Shown here: positions 6,229-13,701 of the stretch, one piece after another
Position numbering within the stretch: the stretch's first letter is position 1
Layout of the letters: the number at the start of each line of letters is the position of its first letter
DNA from: an uncultured Eubacteriales bacterium
Lineage (GTDB): Bacteria; Bacillota; Clostridia; UBA1381; UMGS1253
NCBI GenBank assembly: GCA_900550065.1
Contig: URQR01000034.1
Coordinates: forward strand, 1-13,701
Length of the DNA: 13,701 nt
Direction of reading: 5' to 3'
Program-made: the position numbers and the translations under genes
Notes under the pieces: generated by a model
What the model was told of the DNA's origin: nothing
Databases searched by the model: none
The model's input: the letters and a program-made list of their open reading frames with translations, nothing else

Positions 6229-8871
6229 CTACAGGCTCGCACTCACTACTTCACTATACTTCACTTTTACTTTCCCGTCTTCCTTATACACTACGTATGC
6301 GCGTCCAAACCACACCTCGCCCGCGCTTACGCCCGCTTTTCGTACGGTACTCTGTCCCTTCGCCTCTGTCGACAATGCTGCTGTCTTAATGACCCCCGCA
6401 CTATCCAAGTCAAACTCCATCCCCTGACTCAGAAGCAGGCCCGTTTCTACGATTTCCCACGTTTCCGGCAGGTCCCTCTCCGCAAAGAACGCCAGCCGTC
6501 CATTTTCTATCGCTTCTGCACTTGCCACCAAAATCGGCGTACGTGTAACTGCTGCGCCTTCCTCTACATACACAGCCGTTACAGTTGCATCCCCCGCGGC
6601 ATAGAACGTATACGTTTCATCAAAGCTTACAACCGCACCGTTCTTCGTCCAATGAGAGAACTTCTGGCCCGCGGCAGCCGCGTCCGCTACCGCTATTACT
6701 ACATCATTGTAACGGTATGCGCCGCTGCCGGAACCGTTCACTACTGTGACCTCATACGTTTTCGAATCCTTAACATATCCCGCGACGAAAACAGTGTCCT
6801 TGCTCAATTCTACTCTGTCCCCTGTCGCAAATTTCTGCGGTACGCCGTCTCTGAGCCAGCCGGAGAAGGTGTATCCCATTACGAACGGTGTATCCGGCAC
6901 AATAACCGCGCCGTCCGTGTAGCCGCTCTGGATGATCTGACCGTTGCGCCCGTTTTTAAACGCCGCAAGCATCTGGCCCTCCATATTGCCGAACACCGCC
7001 GTCAGCTGTGTCGCGCTGCCGACAGCAAAGCTGTATACCGCCTGTTCGCTTACAATGCGGCCCGTATCCATACGAACCCAATACATAAATTTCGCGTTTC
7101 CGGTCGGGTTTGCCACTGCCGTAACGGCGCTGCCCTGCGCAAGCGTCTTTGTGCTGCCCGCGCCAAGCTCGGCCGAGCCGTCCGGGCCAGTGTAGCCAAT
7201 CGTGCCCGCGCCAATTGCTGCAAATGCAACTTCGTAGCTTGGTACATCCGGATCAGGCGGCGTTACGCCTCCGCCCGCGGTCGTAAACGCGACTACATTG
7301 GCGGCGCTGTTGCCCGCAACATCCTTGACATTTTCGCCAAATAGAATGGTGTAGGTCTTGTTCGCTTCAAGCGCATTTGCGAAGCTGATGGTTACACGTG
7401 AAGGATCCAGCGCATTGTAGGAAACGGCGCTGATTTCGACCGGAGTACCGGAAGCATCCTGAACCGTAATGTTTTCCTTTTTGAGAGTAGAAATTGCAAT
7501 ATCGTGGTTGAGGCTGACCGAAACCGGGGCGTCAACCGGGACGTCGGAGTTTTTATCCATACTTAAAAGGAAATCAGTTGTGGTGTAGACCTTCATGTTG
7601 TCGAGAAGAGGAAGCTTGTTCTCATTTTTCGGGCTGCTTCTGTAAACCAAGTATTTCCCGCTCCCGAGCGCGCCTGTTAAATCACATGTTAGTGCGGCGC
7701 TTTCGTAGTAGTCCTGCTCCAATAGTCCCCCGCTCAAGAAAAGTTGAACCGTGCTATTCGCCGGATTCTCCGAATCAACCACTACCTTAACGGTATAATG
7801 TACCCATTCATTTTCCAGCATATGAATATCCGTCATATGCTTACCGGCAACGAAAATCCGTCCGTCTTTGCTGGCGGCATTATTCAGCTTTATCAGCTGA
7901 GGCGCCTTTGTGTTTCGCTGCATAATATCAAAGTCAGCAGAGCTCAGCTCCGGAATCAAGAGATTGCCGGTGATATAATACGTCGTATCCTCTGCCGGAA
8001 GCGTTGACCGGAACTGCAAATAATCCCCCTTATTGAACCGCGCAACAAGATTATTTTCATCCTTCGGGTCGGCGGCTACCATACCCGACGCAACACTGTA
8101 ACGGTGCGAAGTAACAGAATTTGAATTTGTAATTACCTTATCGCCCGCTTTGTACTCCGACGTGAGAAACGGCTCGTTGAGCGAGAACACATCGTCCTGC
8201 GGAATACGAAGCACAACGCTGACCGTCTTTGTATCGCTGACAATATCCTTGTCCTTCACCTTTGCATAGACCGTATACGTGCCGACTTTATCCTCCGGCA
8301 TAAAGGTAAAGGATGCCCCCGTTGTACTCTGCTTCACGCCGTCTAAATACCATTCAACAGTGTTCATATCAACATATTCCGCCGGGGTTGTCTGCGCTGT
8401 AAAGGTGACTGCTGTAATATTGCCAACCGTCTGGCTAATGTTTATCGGCGTATCGAGTGTGAGCGCAGTAATTGGTACAATTGGGTGCGCCTCCACTTCA
8501 ATCGTCCTGACCTCAGAGGTCACGCCGGTGCCCATAGCCTTTGCATACACGCGATACGTTTTACCGCACTCTGCGGGCGTATAGCGAAACGTCGTCCCCG
8601 CCGCACTCTGCAATTCGTCATTCACATACCATCTAATTGAACTGATATCAATGTTGCTTGCCGGAGCAGGCGCAACTGTAAACTCCACAGGCTCCATTGC
8701 GTCATAGTTTTGGCTTAAATTGTCAGGCGTATTAATTGTAAGACTTTCAATCGGATCAAAGTTGGGATTGTTGACTGTAAACGAAATCGTATTCGCCGCA
8801 CTCTGACCAATCACGTCTTTTACAGTATCCTTCAGCGCCAGCGTATAACTCCCGTTTGGCAGAGTGGACAC
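6229..8871 (-). CDS. C-terminal part of the frameshifted secreted deacetylase: Ig-like, LamG-like and InlB-repeat-like modules
   Basis: This ORF appears to be the 3' continuation of the 8901-12203 gene in the -1 frame. The first possible start is a GTG (8869-8871) with no proper ribosome binding site and no signal peptide, and the frame is open back to a stop at 8959-8961. Its first 34 residues (NGSYTLAL, VKDVIGQSAANTISF) complete an SbsA/Big_5-type Ig domain whose first half ends the upstream ORF. Further modules are two Ig-like domains (about 40-128 and 132-221, each with a W-Y core), a LamG-like sandwich (about 228-430), a complete Big_5-like domain (about 434-532), a Pro/Asp linker (537-544), InlB B-repeat-like domains with FMYWVR, FSGWLRDG and FSHWTKNG cores (about 545-770), and a C-terminal module of about 100 residues. 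There is no LPXTG motif and no S-layer domain. No catalytic domain is seen, so the part probably served in binding or spacing. As a separate gene it is unlikely to be exported. Confidence 0.8.
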   Translation of the reverse strand: MSTLPNGSYTLALKDTVKDVIGQSAANTISFTVNNPNFDPIESLTINTPDNLSQNYDAMEPVEFTVAPAPASNIDISSIRWYVNDELQSAAGTTFRYTPAECGKTYRVYAKAMGTGVTSEVRTIEVEAHPIVPITALTLDTPINISQTVGNITAVTFTAQTTPAEYVDMNTVEWYLDGVKQSTTGASFTFMPEDKVGTYTVYAKVKDKDIVSDTKTVSVVLRIPQDDVFSLNEPFLTSEYKAGDKVITNSNSVTSHRYSVASGMVAADPKDENNLVARFNKGDYLQFRSTLPAEDTTYYITGNLLIPELSSADFDIMQRNTKAPQLIKLNNAASKDGRIFVAGKHMTDIHMLENEWVHYTVKVVVDSENPANSTVQLFLSGGLLEQDYYESAALTCDLTGALGSGKYLVYRSSPKNENKLPLLDNMKVYTTTDFLLSMDKNSDVPVDAPVSVSLNHDIAISTLKKENITVQDASGTPVEISAVSYNALDPSRVTISFANALEANKTYTILFGENVKDVAGNSAANVVAFTTAGGGVTPPDPDVPSYEVAFAAIGAGTIGYTGPDGSAELGAGSTKTLAQGSAVTAVANPTGNAKFMYWVRMDTGRIVSEQAVYSFAVGSATQLTAVFGNMEGQMLAAFKNGRNGQIIQSGYTDGAVIVPDTPFVMGYTFSGWLRDGVPQKFATGDRVELSKDTVFVAGYVKDSKTYEVTVVNGSGSGAYRYNDVVIAVADAAAAGQKFSHWTKNGAVVSFDETYTFYAAGDATVTAVYVEEGAAVTRTPILVASAEAIENGRLAFFAERDLPETWEIVETGLLLSQGMEFDLDSAGVIKTAALSTEAKGQSTVRKAGVSAGEVWFGRAYVVYKEDGKVKVKYSEVVSASL

Positions 8872-8900
8872 TGTTTTAATTTTGATTTCTTCACCCTCTG

Positions 8901-11900
8901 CTATGGCTGATTCAGCTCTACAGCCTGACCGGAAGCATTTTTCAGCGCAACGCTGCCGCTATTGACAGTTGTCATATCAATATCGTGATTTGCTTTCACC
9001 GTAATACCCGCTATGGTATTGATGTTTTCCGTCTCCGGCATACGGATAGAAAAACTGCCCGCGCTATAAATTTTGATATCGTCAATATAAGCGATGTTGC
9101 CCTCCCCGTTCGTCATGCTTCCTTTGTGCAGAATACGGGCGTCGAGCCGCGCCATATCGGTTTTGACATTGCTTGCCGTGTACCCGCTCGCCGTAACGAC
9201 AGCCGCCTTTTCGCCGCTTGCCGTCCGAGCGCCGTCGCCGTAGAAATAACCGGTGACGCTGTAGCGGTTTGTGTCGGGCTTAATTACAAAAATATAATTC
9301 ACCCATTCGTTTTCGGCATATTTTGCACCTGCAACAGTGGAGGAACCGATTACGAGATCCCCGTTTGCCGCAAATTTAGCAGCGACAATTCCATCTGTGC
9401 CGTTTCCTCGTACAATAACCTCTGTAAAGGAGCCGGAAGAAAAATTCGGGTTAAGATATCTTCCCTTAACGATAACCGGCTCAGTATTGATACCGCCGAG
9501 GTAGCGGTTTAGCTGCTGGTTTTGCGTGCCGCCGGTAAGGTTATAAAACTTACCCACCTGATTCGTTTCATCGAGCGGGTCAACAGCGCCCATAGTGCCG
9601 TTTGTTGTATTGTTATTGGTCGACCATAGCGCCGAAGTGATGTTTGAGCCTACCGTATAGGCCTCAAAATCATCGTGCGCAAATACCGTATCTTCGTTTC
9701 TGTCCGACAGCTTAAGCGTATAGTTCTTCTTGGCGCCGTTCTCTGCCGTGACAGTAATTGTAACATCCTGCGGAAGCGTGGTAATAGTATTCGCCGAATA
9801 TGTAACTGCTGCGCCCGCCTCCTCTGCCACTGCCGCGAGGGTAACTCCACCTTCGGGCTTATCCGTCTTAACGAGATAATCCGTCAATTCCGGGTCAAAA
9901 GCAGCGAGCGGCGTCCCGTTTACCGTGAGCGACGCAAGCTTGTTGTTGCCCGAAAGCTGCTTGACAAAATTAAGCGTATACTGCTGCTGCACGCCGTCCG
10001 AATCCTGTACATTAATCGTGACTGTCGCCGGCGTTTCGTTTACCGTAGCGGACGGCGCGTATGTAACTACAGCGTCGCTGTCGAGCGGCTTGGCAGAAAC
10101 CGTCACAGGAAGATCCGCGTTTAATGTTTCAAGCGTATAGGATAGCTGGTCGGCGTCAAAGCCCGAAATCGCCGCACCGTTAATCATAATTGACTCTAAC
10201 TTCCCGCCGGTTACACCCTTTGACAGAGCGGCAATACCGCCATTGGGCACAATATCTGCATTCGCCCACGTCTTGTCACCGTCTTTGTACGTCGAAATAA
10301 GCTTTGTCCGGCCGTTCTGGCTCACCTGTGCGCTGCCCCAATCGGACGGGACTTCAATCTTAACGGTAAGCGGATAGTCGAAAACATCTGTCGGAAGCGC
10401 GGAGGCTGGATAGGAAAGGTCAACCTCTACCGTATCGCCCACAAGCGCCGCCACAGATTCGGACACGCTTTTTTCACGCATATATTTTACAGCCTGCGAA
10501 TAGCTAGCAACCCAAATCATACCTTCATAATCTTTCTGATAGATATAGGAAAAAAGCGCTACTGCGTCCGCTTTTGTCTGCGGCATATAGCCGGGCGCGT
10601 CAATGCTGTGCCACAGCTCTATCAGCCACTGGCCGTTTTCAATCACTGTGTCAATCCAGCCGTTTCTGCCCGCAAGCGTAGTATCGTCATGGATCCCTTT
10701 TACCTTCGCATCCCACAGCTCCGCCTCGCTCGGCTCAACCGCGCCGAATCCGCGCGTTCCCTTGCGCTGCGCATAGTAATTCTCTTTCACGATTTCAAGC
10801 CCACGGTCCGTAATCCGGCCGTCTCCGGGCCCGAACACAATTACGTCAATGCTCGGAAAAGCGTTCTCAAACATGGTTTTACTGTCAATAATCTCTTCTT
10901 TGTAGTACTGCTCCGTCGCGCTGGGATTATAGACACCGCCGTCATGGTACATTCCGTGCGAAGCCACGTCAATGCGCCCTCTCTGAATCACAGCCTGCAT
11001 TCTCGGCAGAACGGAGCTCGTAAGGTTTCTTCCAATCAGGAAGTTCGTCCCATAAAGGTCGTATTTTTCAAACATGTCCGCGTTGAATTCCGCCGTGCTG
11101 ATGTCGCCGTCGTCATACGTCAGCGTGACAATCCCCTGCGCACCGTTTTTTACAGCAAGGACCTCGGAGGCAACCTCGCTCTCGCTCGACTTTATTCTAA
11201 AGTTGACCACATACTGCATTTGATTGCCGTGCGGTGCAGTAACCGTCGCCGTTATGCTGCCCGGAAACGCGGTCAGCCGCTCCGTGCTGTACTGCACGGT
11301 CGCCTCCGGGTCGTTCGGCGTTGCTGAAAGGCTTACAGCCTCTGTTCCAATATCAAGTGAAACGCGATACTCAACAATATCGGGAGAAAAACCGGTAACG
11401 CTTGTATTCCCCTCACCATAGCAAAGCGACGCCAGCGTCGCGTCTCTTGAAAGCGTAGGCGGCGCGTATATACGTATATCGTCGAGGTAGACTTTTGCCT
11501 GTTTCGTACTGTTTGGCTCGTTAATATTTGTGTTATGTACCATATTACATGCGTTATTTTTATATACAGCAATATTATCCATAACTTTTTTGTCTGTAAA
11601 CGTTATCTCGCTTACCTTTTCACCCGCATTATTTTTAAGTCCTTCGCCTGTAACGGTAACAGTAACCTCTGTTTCTTTATTTTCGCCGCCGGGAACGACC
11701 TCCACTTTATAGTTCACCCATGTATCCGGCTCGATATCGCCGAAATCATCGGATTTATTCATTCCCCGCACAGAGGTCGGCGTAATATGAAATACCTGTT
11801 CTCGGTTCGCAGCTGCACCGTCGACAGAATTTCTGTACTCAAGATAAAACGCCGGCGCAGGAACACTTTCCGTCGAATGCAGCATTACTTTGCCCGAAAA

Positions 11901-12203
11901 TACAGTGGACTCGTTTACATGCATCGCAACTTTTTTATGAAGCGACGGCCAATACTCTGTGCCGGTGGCAAAAACCTCACACACTTTGTTGCCCGCATTC
12001 AGTGGGTCTTGGGCAATAATGGCGTTTTTCGCGGAATCCCACGGGTTTACGCCGGTAGTCGGGACAGCCGTTCCGACAGCGCCACGACTTTCAAAGTCGT
12101 CTGTAAATAATTCTGTTTCGCTTTGCGCTGAGAAAGCCGGAGCTACAATACAGGTTCCCAAAATGCTCAGCGTCAGCAGTACGGATAAAATTTTTTTAAA
12201 CAT
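8901..12203 (-). CDS. Secreted multidomain polysaccharide deacetylase (NodB/CE4-like), 5' part of a frameshifted gene
   Basis: The product is predicted to be exported and to remove acetyl groups from an extracellular polysaccharide; the substrate is unknown. In order: signal peptide (1-26, basic MFKK, hydrophobic core, cleavage near AFSA), LamG-like beta sandwich (about 33-248), cadherin-like beta sandwich (about 253-336), NodB domain (about 350-575), a beta-rich segment (585-660), two more cadherin-like sandwiches (about 666-748 and 754-832), a second LamG-like domain (about 838-1047), and the first half of a Big_5-type Ig domain. Catalytic features are the TYDDG motif with Asp364/Asp365, the metal-binding His416 and His420 in SHGMYH, and ELWHSID with His532. 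The usual arginine-containing motif 3 is replaced by FGPGDG, as in divergent subfamilies. The ATG has an AAGGGGGG site 6 bases upstream. The frame ends at a TAG (8901-8903) inside the Ig domain, but the signal and catalytic parts are intact, so a truncated enzyme could be active. Confidence 0.88.
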   Translation of the reverse strand: MFKKILSVLLTLSILGTCIVAPAFSAQSETELFTDDFESRGAVGTAVPTTGVNPWDSAKNAIIAQDPLNAGNKVCEVFATGTEYWPSLHKKVAMHVNESTVFSGKVMLHSTESVPAPAFYLEYRNSVDGAAANREQVFHITPTSVRGMNKSDDFGDIEPDTWVNYKVEVVPGGENKETEVTVTVTGEGLKNNAGEKVSEITFTDKKVMDNIAVYKNNACNMVHNTNINEPNSTKQAKVYLDDIRIYAPPTLSRDATLASLCYGEGNTSVTGFSPDIVEYRVSLDIGTEAVSLSATPNDPEATVQYSTERLTAFPGSITATVTAPHGNQMQYVVNFRIKSSESEVASEVLAVKNGAQGIVTLTYDDGDISTAEFNADMFEKYDLYGTNFLIGRNLTSSVLPRMQAVIQRGRIDVASHGMYHDGGVYNPSATEQYYKEEIIDSKTMFENAFPSIDVIVFGPGDGRITDRGLEIVKENYYAQRKGTRGFGAVEPSEAELWDAKVKGIHDDTTLAGRNGWIDTVIENGQWLIELWHSIDAPGYMPQTKADAVALFSYIYQKDYEGMIWVASYSQAVKYMREKSVSESVAALVGDTVEVDLSYPASALPTDVFDYPLTVKIEVPSDWGSAQVSQNGRTKLISTYKDGDKTWANADIVPNGGIAALSKGVTGGKLESIMINGAAISGFDADQLSYTLETLNADLPVTVSAKPLDSDAVVTYAPSATVNETPATVTINVQDSDGVQQQYTLNFVKQLSGNNKLASLTVNGTPLAAFDPELTDYLVKTDKPEGGVTLAAVAEEAGAAVTYSANTITTLPQDVTITVTAENGAKKNYTLKLSDRNEDTVFAHDDFEAYTVGSNITSALWSTNNNTTNGTMGAVDPLDETNQVGKFYNLTGGTQNQQLNRYLGGINTEPVIVKGRYLNPNFSSGSFTEVIVRGNGTDGIVAAKFAANGDLVIGSSTVAGAKYAENEWVNYIFVIKPDTNRYSVTGYFYGDGARTASGEKAAVVTASGYTASNVKTDMARLDARILHKGSMTNGEGNIAYIDDIKIYSAGSFSIRMPETENINTIAGITVKANHDIDMTTVNSGSVALKNASGQAVELNQP

Positions 12204-12282
12204 TGATAACCCCCCCTTATTTGTTTTGAGTAATACTTATGCAAAAAACTTTCGCAGGTCTCTAAAACCGCCTCCCACCATA

Positions 12283-12316
12283 CTACAATTTTATTATAAA
12301 TGTAACAAAATTGTAG
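12283..12316. promoter_or_regulatory. Perfect 10-base inverted repeat in the deacetylase 5' leader
   Basis: CTACAATTTT (12283-12292) and AAAATTGTAG (12307-12316) are exact inverted copies around a 14-base AT-rich loop. The element lies about 30 bases after the predicted transcription start and 80 bases before the ATG, so it can be an operator or an RNA hairpin. It lacks a T tract after it in the transcript, so it is not a terminator. Confidence 0.4.
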
Positions 12317-12350
12317 CTAAATTGCCTCATTTTCTTTCTATTCTGTATAA

Positions 12351-12379
12351 ATTATATCATGTTACCCCTGTACTGTAAA
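12351..12379 (-). promoter_or_regulatory. Sigma-A-type promoter for the deacetylase gene
   Basis: On the minus strand TTTACA (12374-12379) is followed after 17 bases by a perfect TATAAT (12351-12356). The start would be near 12344, giving a leader of about 140 bases. This promoter lies after the terminator of the upstream GH94 gene, so the deacetylase gene is separately transcribed. Confidence 0.7.
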
Positions 12380-12422
12380 TATAAAAATAGTGAGGGCAAA
12401 TATAAATATATAGAAAACTTTC

Positions 12423-12465
12423 AAAACAAAAAACGCTGTATTGCGCTATCTCACCACAATACAGC
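12423..12465 (-). terminator. Intrinsic terminator of the GH94-family gene
   Basis: Read on the minus strand, GCTGTATTG (12457-12465) and CAATACAGC (12435-12443) form a perfect 9-base stem with a 13-base loop, followed by GTTTTTTGTTTTG. It begins 30 bases after the stop codon of the 12496 gene. The stem lacks a matching T run on the plus strand, so it works in one direction. Confidence 0.88.
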
Positions 12466-12495
12466 ATTCTTTATTTTTCGGTAAATTTATATTTT

Positions 12496-13701
12496 TTAAT
12501 TAAAATACACTGTTGTTTCCACCGTGCCCTGTCCGTCTTCTAACAAAATATATGCTTCTTTTGATTGTTTTTCGCAGCTTTTTCCCCGTTCCATCTGCCT
12601 GTCGCGCAAAACGTGAATCCGGTAGACCGAGCTTCCATACCAATACTCCGCTTCAAAGCCGTCCCATTCGTCCGGTACGCACGGCTGCACATATAGCCTG
12701 CTGCCGCGTTTTTTCAGTCCGAGAAGCTGCTCCGTGCCGACCTTGTAGTACCAGCCCGCCGCGCCCGTGTAAAAGCTCCAGCCCGCGCGGCCCATATGTG
12801 CCGGATTTGTATACACATCGGCGGAGAGCGCGTACGGCTCGTTTTTATAGCGCGCCGCCTGCATCGCCGACTGGGTATGGTTCACCGGGTTTATCATATG
12901 GAAATACTGCCACGCTGTGTTGCCGTCGCCGAGCATCGCCGCCGCCATAACAACCCATACCGCTGCGTGGGTGTACTGGCCGCCGTTTTCGCGTACACCC
13001 TCGACATAGCTTTGGATATAGCCCGGCGAGGGGTCGCTGTTTTGAAAGGCGGGGGTCAATAGTGCAATTAGGCCGTTTTCTTTTGACACGAGATAATTTT
13101 TGACCGCTTCCATCGCCTGCGCCGCTTTGTCCGGCGCACCCGCGCGCGAAATAACCGACCACGCCTGTACGAGCGCATCGATTTTACACTCGCTGTTTTC
13201 GTGCGAGCCAAGTGGGCTTCCGTCGTCGAAAAAGGCGCGGATGTACCACTTACCGTCCCATGCGTTTTTGTTGGCCGCTTCTATCAAATCCTCTCTTATC
13301 ACGGACAGGCTTTTGGCCTCCTTGCTGTCGCCGCGCCGTTCACAGATAGGAATCAGCTTCTCTAATATATCGCACATAAACCACGTAAGCCACACGCTTT
13401 CGCCTTTTCCTCCGTTGCCGACGCTGCTCATACCATCGTTCCAGTCGCCACTCCCCATTAAAAGCAGGCCGTGCGCGCCAAGCTGCAGCGCGCGGCGGAC
13501 GGCAAGGAGCATGTGTGTGTAAATATCCGCCGTCGCCTGACTCGTTCCAACCTCATAATACAGCTCGTCCACGCCGTCGCCGAGCGGCGCCCCCGTCACA
13601 AACGCGGCCTGCTCGATCTGCGACTTTGCGTAGTCCTGAATGCTCTCGTAGGTCGGGATCCCTGCAAGGTTATCCGTGCGCATCCCGGCGCCGCGCGCCA
13701 T
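12496..13701 (-). CDS. GH94-family protein, C-terminal part (cyclic beta-1,2-glucan synthase or beta-glucan phosphorylase type)
   Basis: GH94 enzymes phosphorolyse beta-glucosides, or, as the C-terminal domain of cyclic beta-1,2-glucan synthases (NdvB/ChvB type), trim the glucan chain before cyclisation. The 401 codons in the window run off the right edge, and the Met at the edge is an internal residue, not a start. The catalytic (alpha/alpha)6 barrel core is visible: GSGDWNDGM (window residues 83-91) with the general-acid Asp of the DWND motif, the GGQYTHAAVW segment, the EPYALSADVYTNPAHMGRAGWSFYTGAAGWYYKVG stretch in the range 288-322, and a C-terminal beta region with QPCVPDEWDGFEAEY. The wording of the EPY and GRAGWSFYTGAAGW motifs is close to the NdvB-type branch, but the N-terminal GT84 domain that would settle it lies outside. 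It ends with its own terminator and is followed on the same strand by the secreted deacetylase. Confidence 0.88.
   Translation of the reverse strand: MARGAGMRTDNLAGIPTYESIQDYAKSQIEQAAFVTGAPLGDGVDELYYEVGTSQATADIYTHMLLAVRRALQLGAHGLLLMGSGDWNDGMSSVGNGGKGESVWLTWFMCDILEKLIPICERRGDSKEAKSLSVIREDLIEAANKNAWDGKWYIRAFFDDGSPLGSHENSECKIDALVQAWSVISRAGAPDKAAQAMEAVKNYLVSKENGLIALLTPAFQNSDPSPGYIQSYVEGVRENGGQYTHAAVWVVMAAAMLGDGNTAWQYFHMINPVNHTQSAMQAARYKNEPYALSADVYTNPAHMGRAGWSFYTGAAGWYYKVGTEQLLGLKKRGSRLYVQPCVPDEWDGFEAEYWYGSSVYRIHVLRDRQMERGKSCEKQSKEAYILLEDGQGTVETTVYFN

Noticed and set aside
6652..7344. 230-codon plus-strand open frame
   Set aside because: It is a shadow of the large minus-strand gene, Arg/Cys/Tyr-rich and without recognisable features.
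6229..8871. Independent gene starting at the GTG at 8869-8871
   Set aside because: There is no ribosome binding site at the right distance, no signal peptide on a protein made of extracellular modules, and the start lies inside an Ig-like domain.
8935..8944. Programmed -1 slippage at the G AAA AAT run in the deacetylase gene
   Set aside because: It is not a standard slippery heptamer, and slipping there would put the conserved NASGQAVEL segment out of frame. The sister domain shows the shift must lie after that segment.
1..13701. CRISPR arrays, tRNA or rRNA genes, transposases, phage genes
   Set aside because: No evenly spaced repeats, cloverleaf-like text, or integrase/transposase motifs were seen on either strand.

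Overview
The window looks like chromosomal DNA from an anaerobic, low-to-mid GC member of the Clostridia (Bacillota). The signs are strong GGAGG-type ribosome binding sites, TTG start codons with good Shine-Dalgarno sequences, the ligA-gatC-gatA-gatB order, a CorA of the short Firmicutes type, a rubrerythrin with an N-terminal rubredoxin domain, and a very large secreted protein built from beta-sandwich modules. The genus cannot be told from the sequence; a gut or other polysaccharide-rich habitat is an inference from the two carbohydrate-related genes.

Positions 1-4010 hold a minus-strand housekeeping block, in transcription order ligA (NAD-dependent DNA ligase), gatC, gatA and the first 39 codons of gatB. 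The three gat genes encode the amidotransferase that corrects misacylated Glu-tRNA(Gln) and Asp-tRNA(Asn). A consensus-like promoter overlaps the ligA stop codon, so gatCAB can be transcribed apart from ligA. Both ligA and gatC start with TTG.

Positions 4011-4542 are a non-coding stretch between divergent genes. It holds a cluster of GC-rich palindromes (probably a dispersed intergenic repeat), a strong hairpin, a perfect-consensus promoter, and a 240-base leader with a 36-codon open reading frame upstream of corA. The leader also holds alternative hairpins next to the corA ribosome binding site, so a leader-peptide or attenuation type of control is plausible. Then come, on the plus strand, corA (divalent cation channel) and a rubrerythrin with its own promoter, over whose start site lies a perfect 10-base inverted repeat. 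A bidirectional terminator closes the block.

Positions 6229-12203 (minus strand) hold one long gene that is broken. The 5' ORF encodes a signal peptide, a LamG-like sandwich, cadherin-like sandwiches and a NodB-type polysaccharide deacetylase domain. The 3' ORF continues in the -1 frame with Ig-like, LamG-like and InlB-repeat-like modules. Adding one base restores a single frame of 1,991 residues. Upstream, also on the minus strand, lies the 3' part of a GH94-family gene (cyclic beta-1,2-glucan synthase or phosphorylase type) that ends in its own terminator. The deacetylase gene has a separate promoter, so the two are neighbours rather than a proven operon.

The best candidates for something undescribed are the corA leader with its small ORF, the structured repeat cluster at 4092-4180, and the split giant deacetylase gene.
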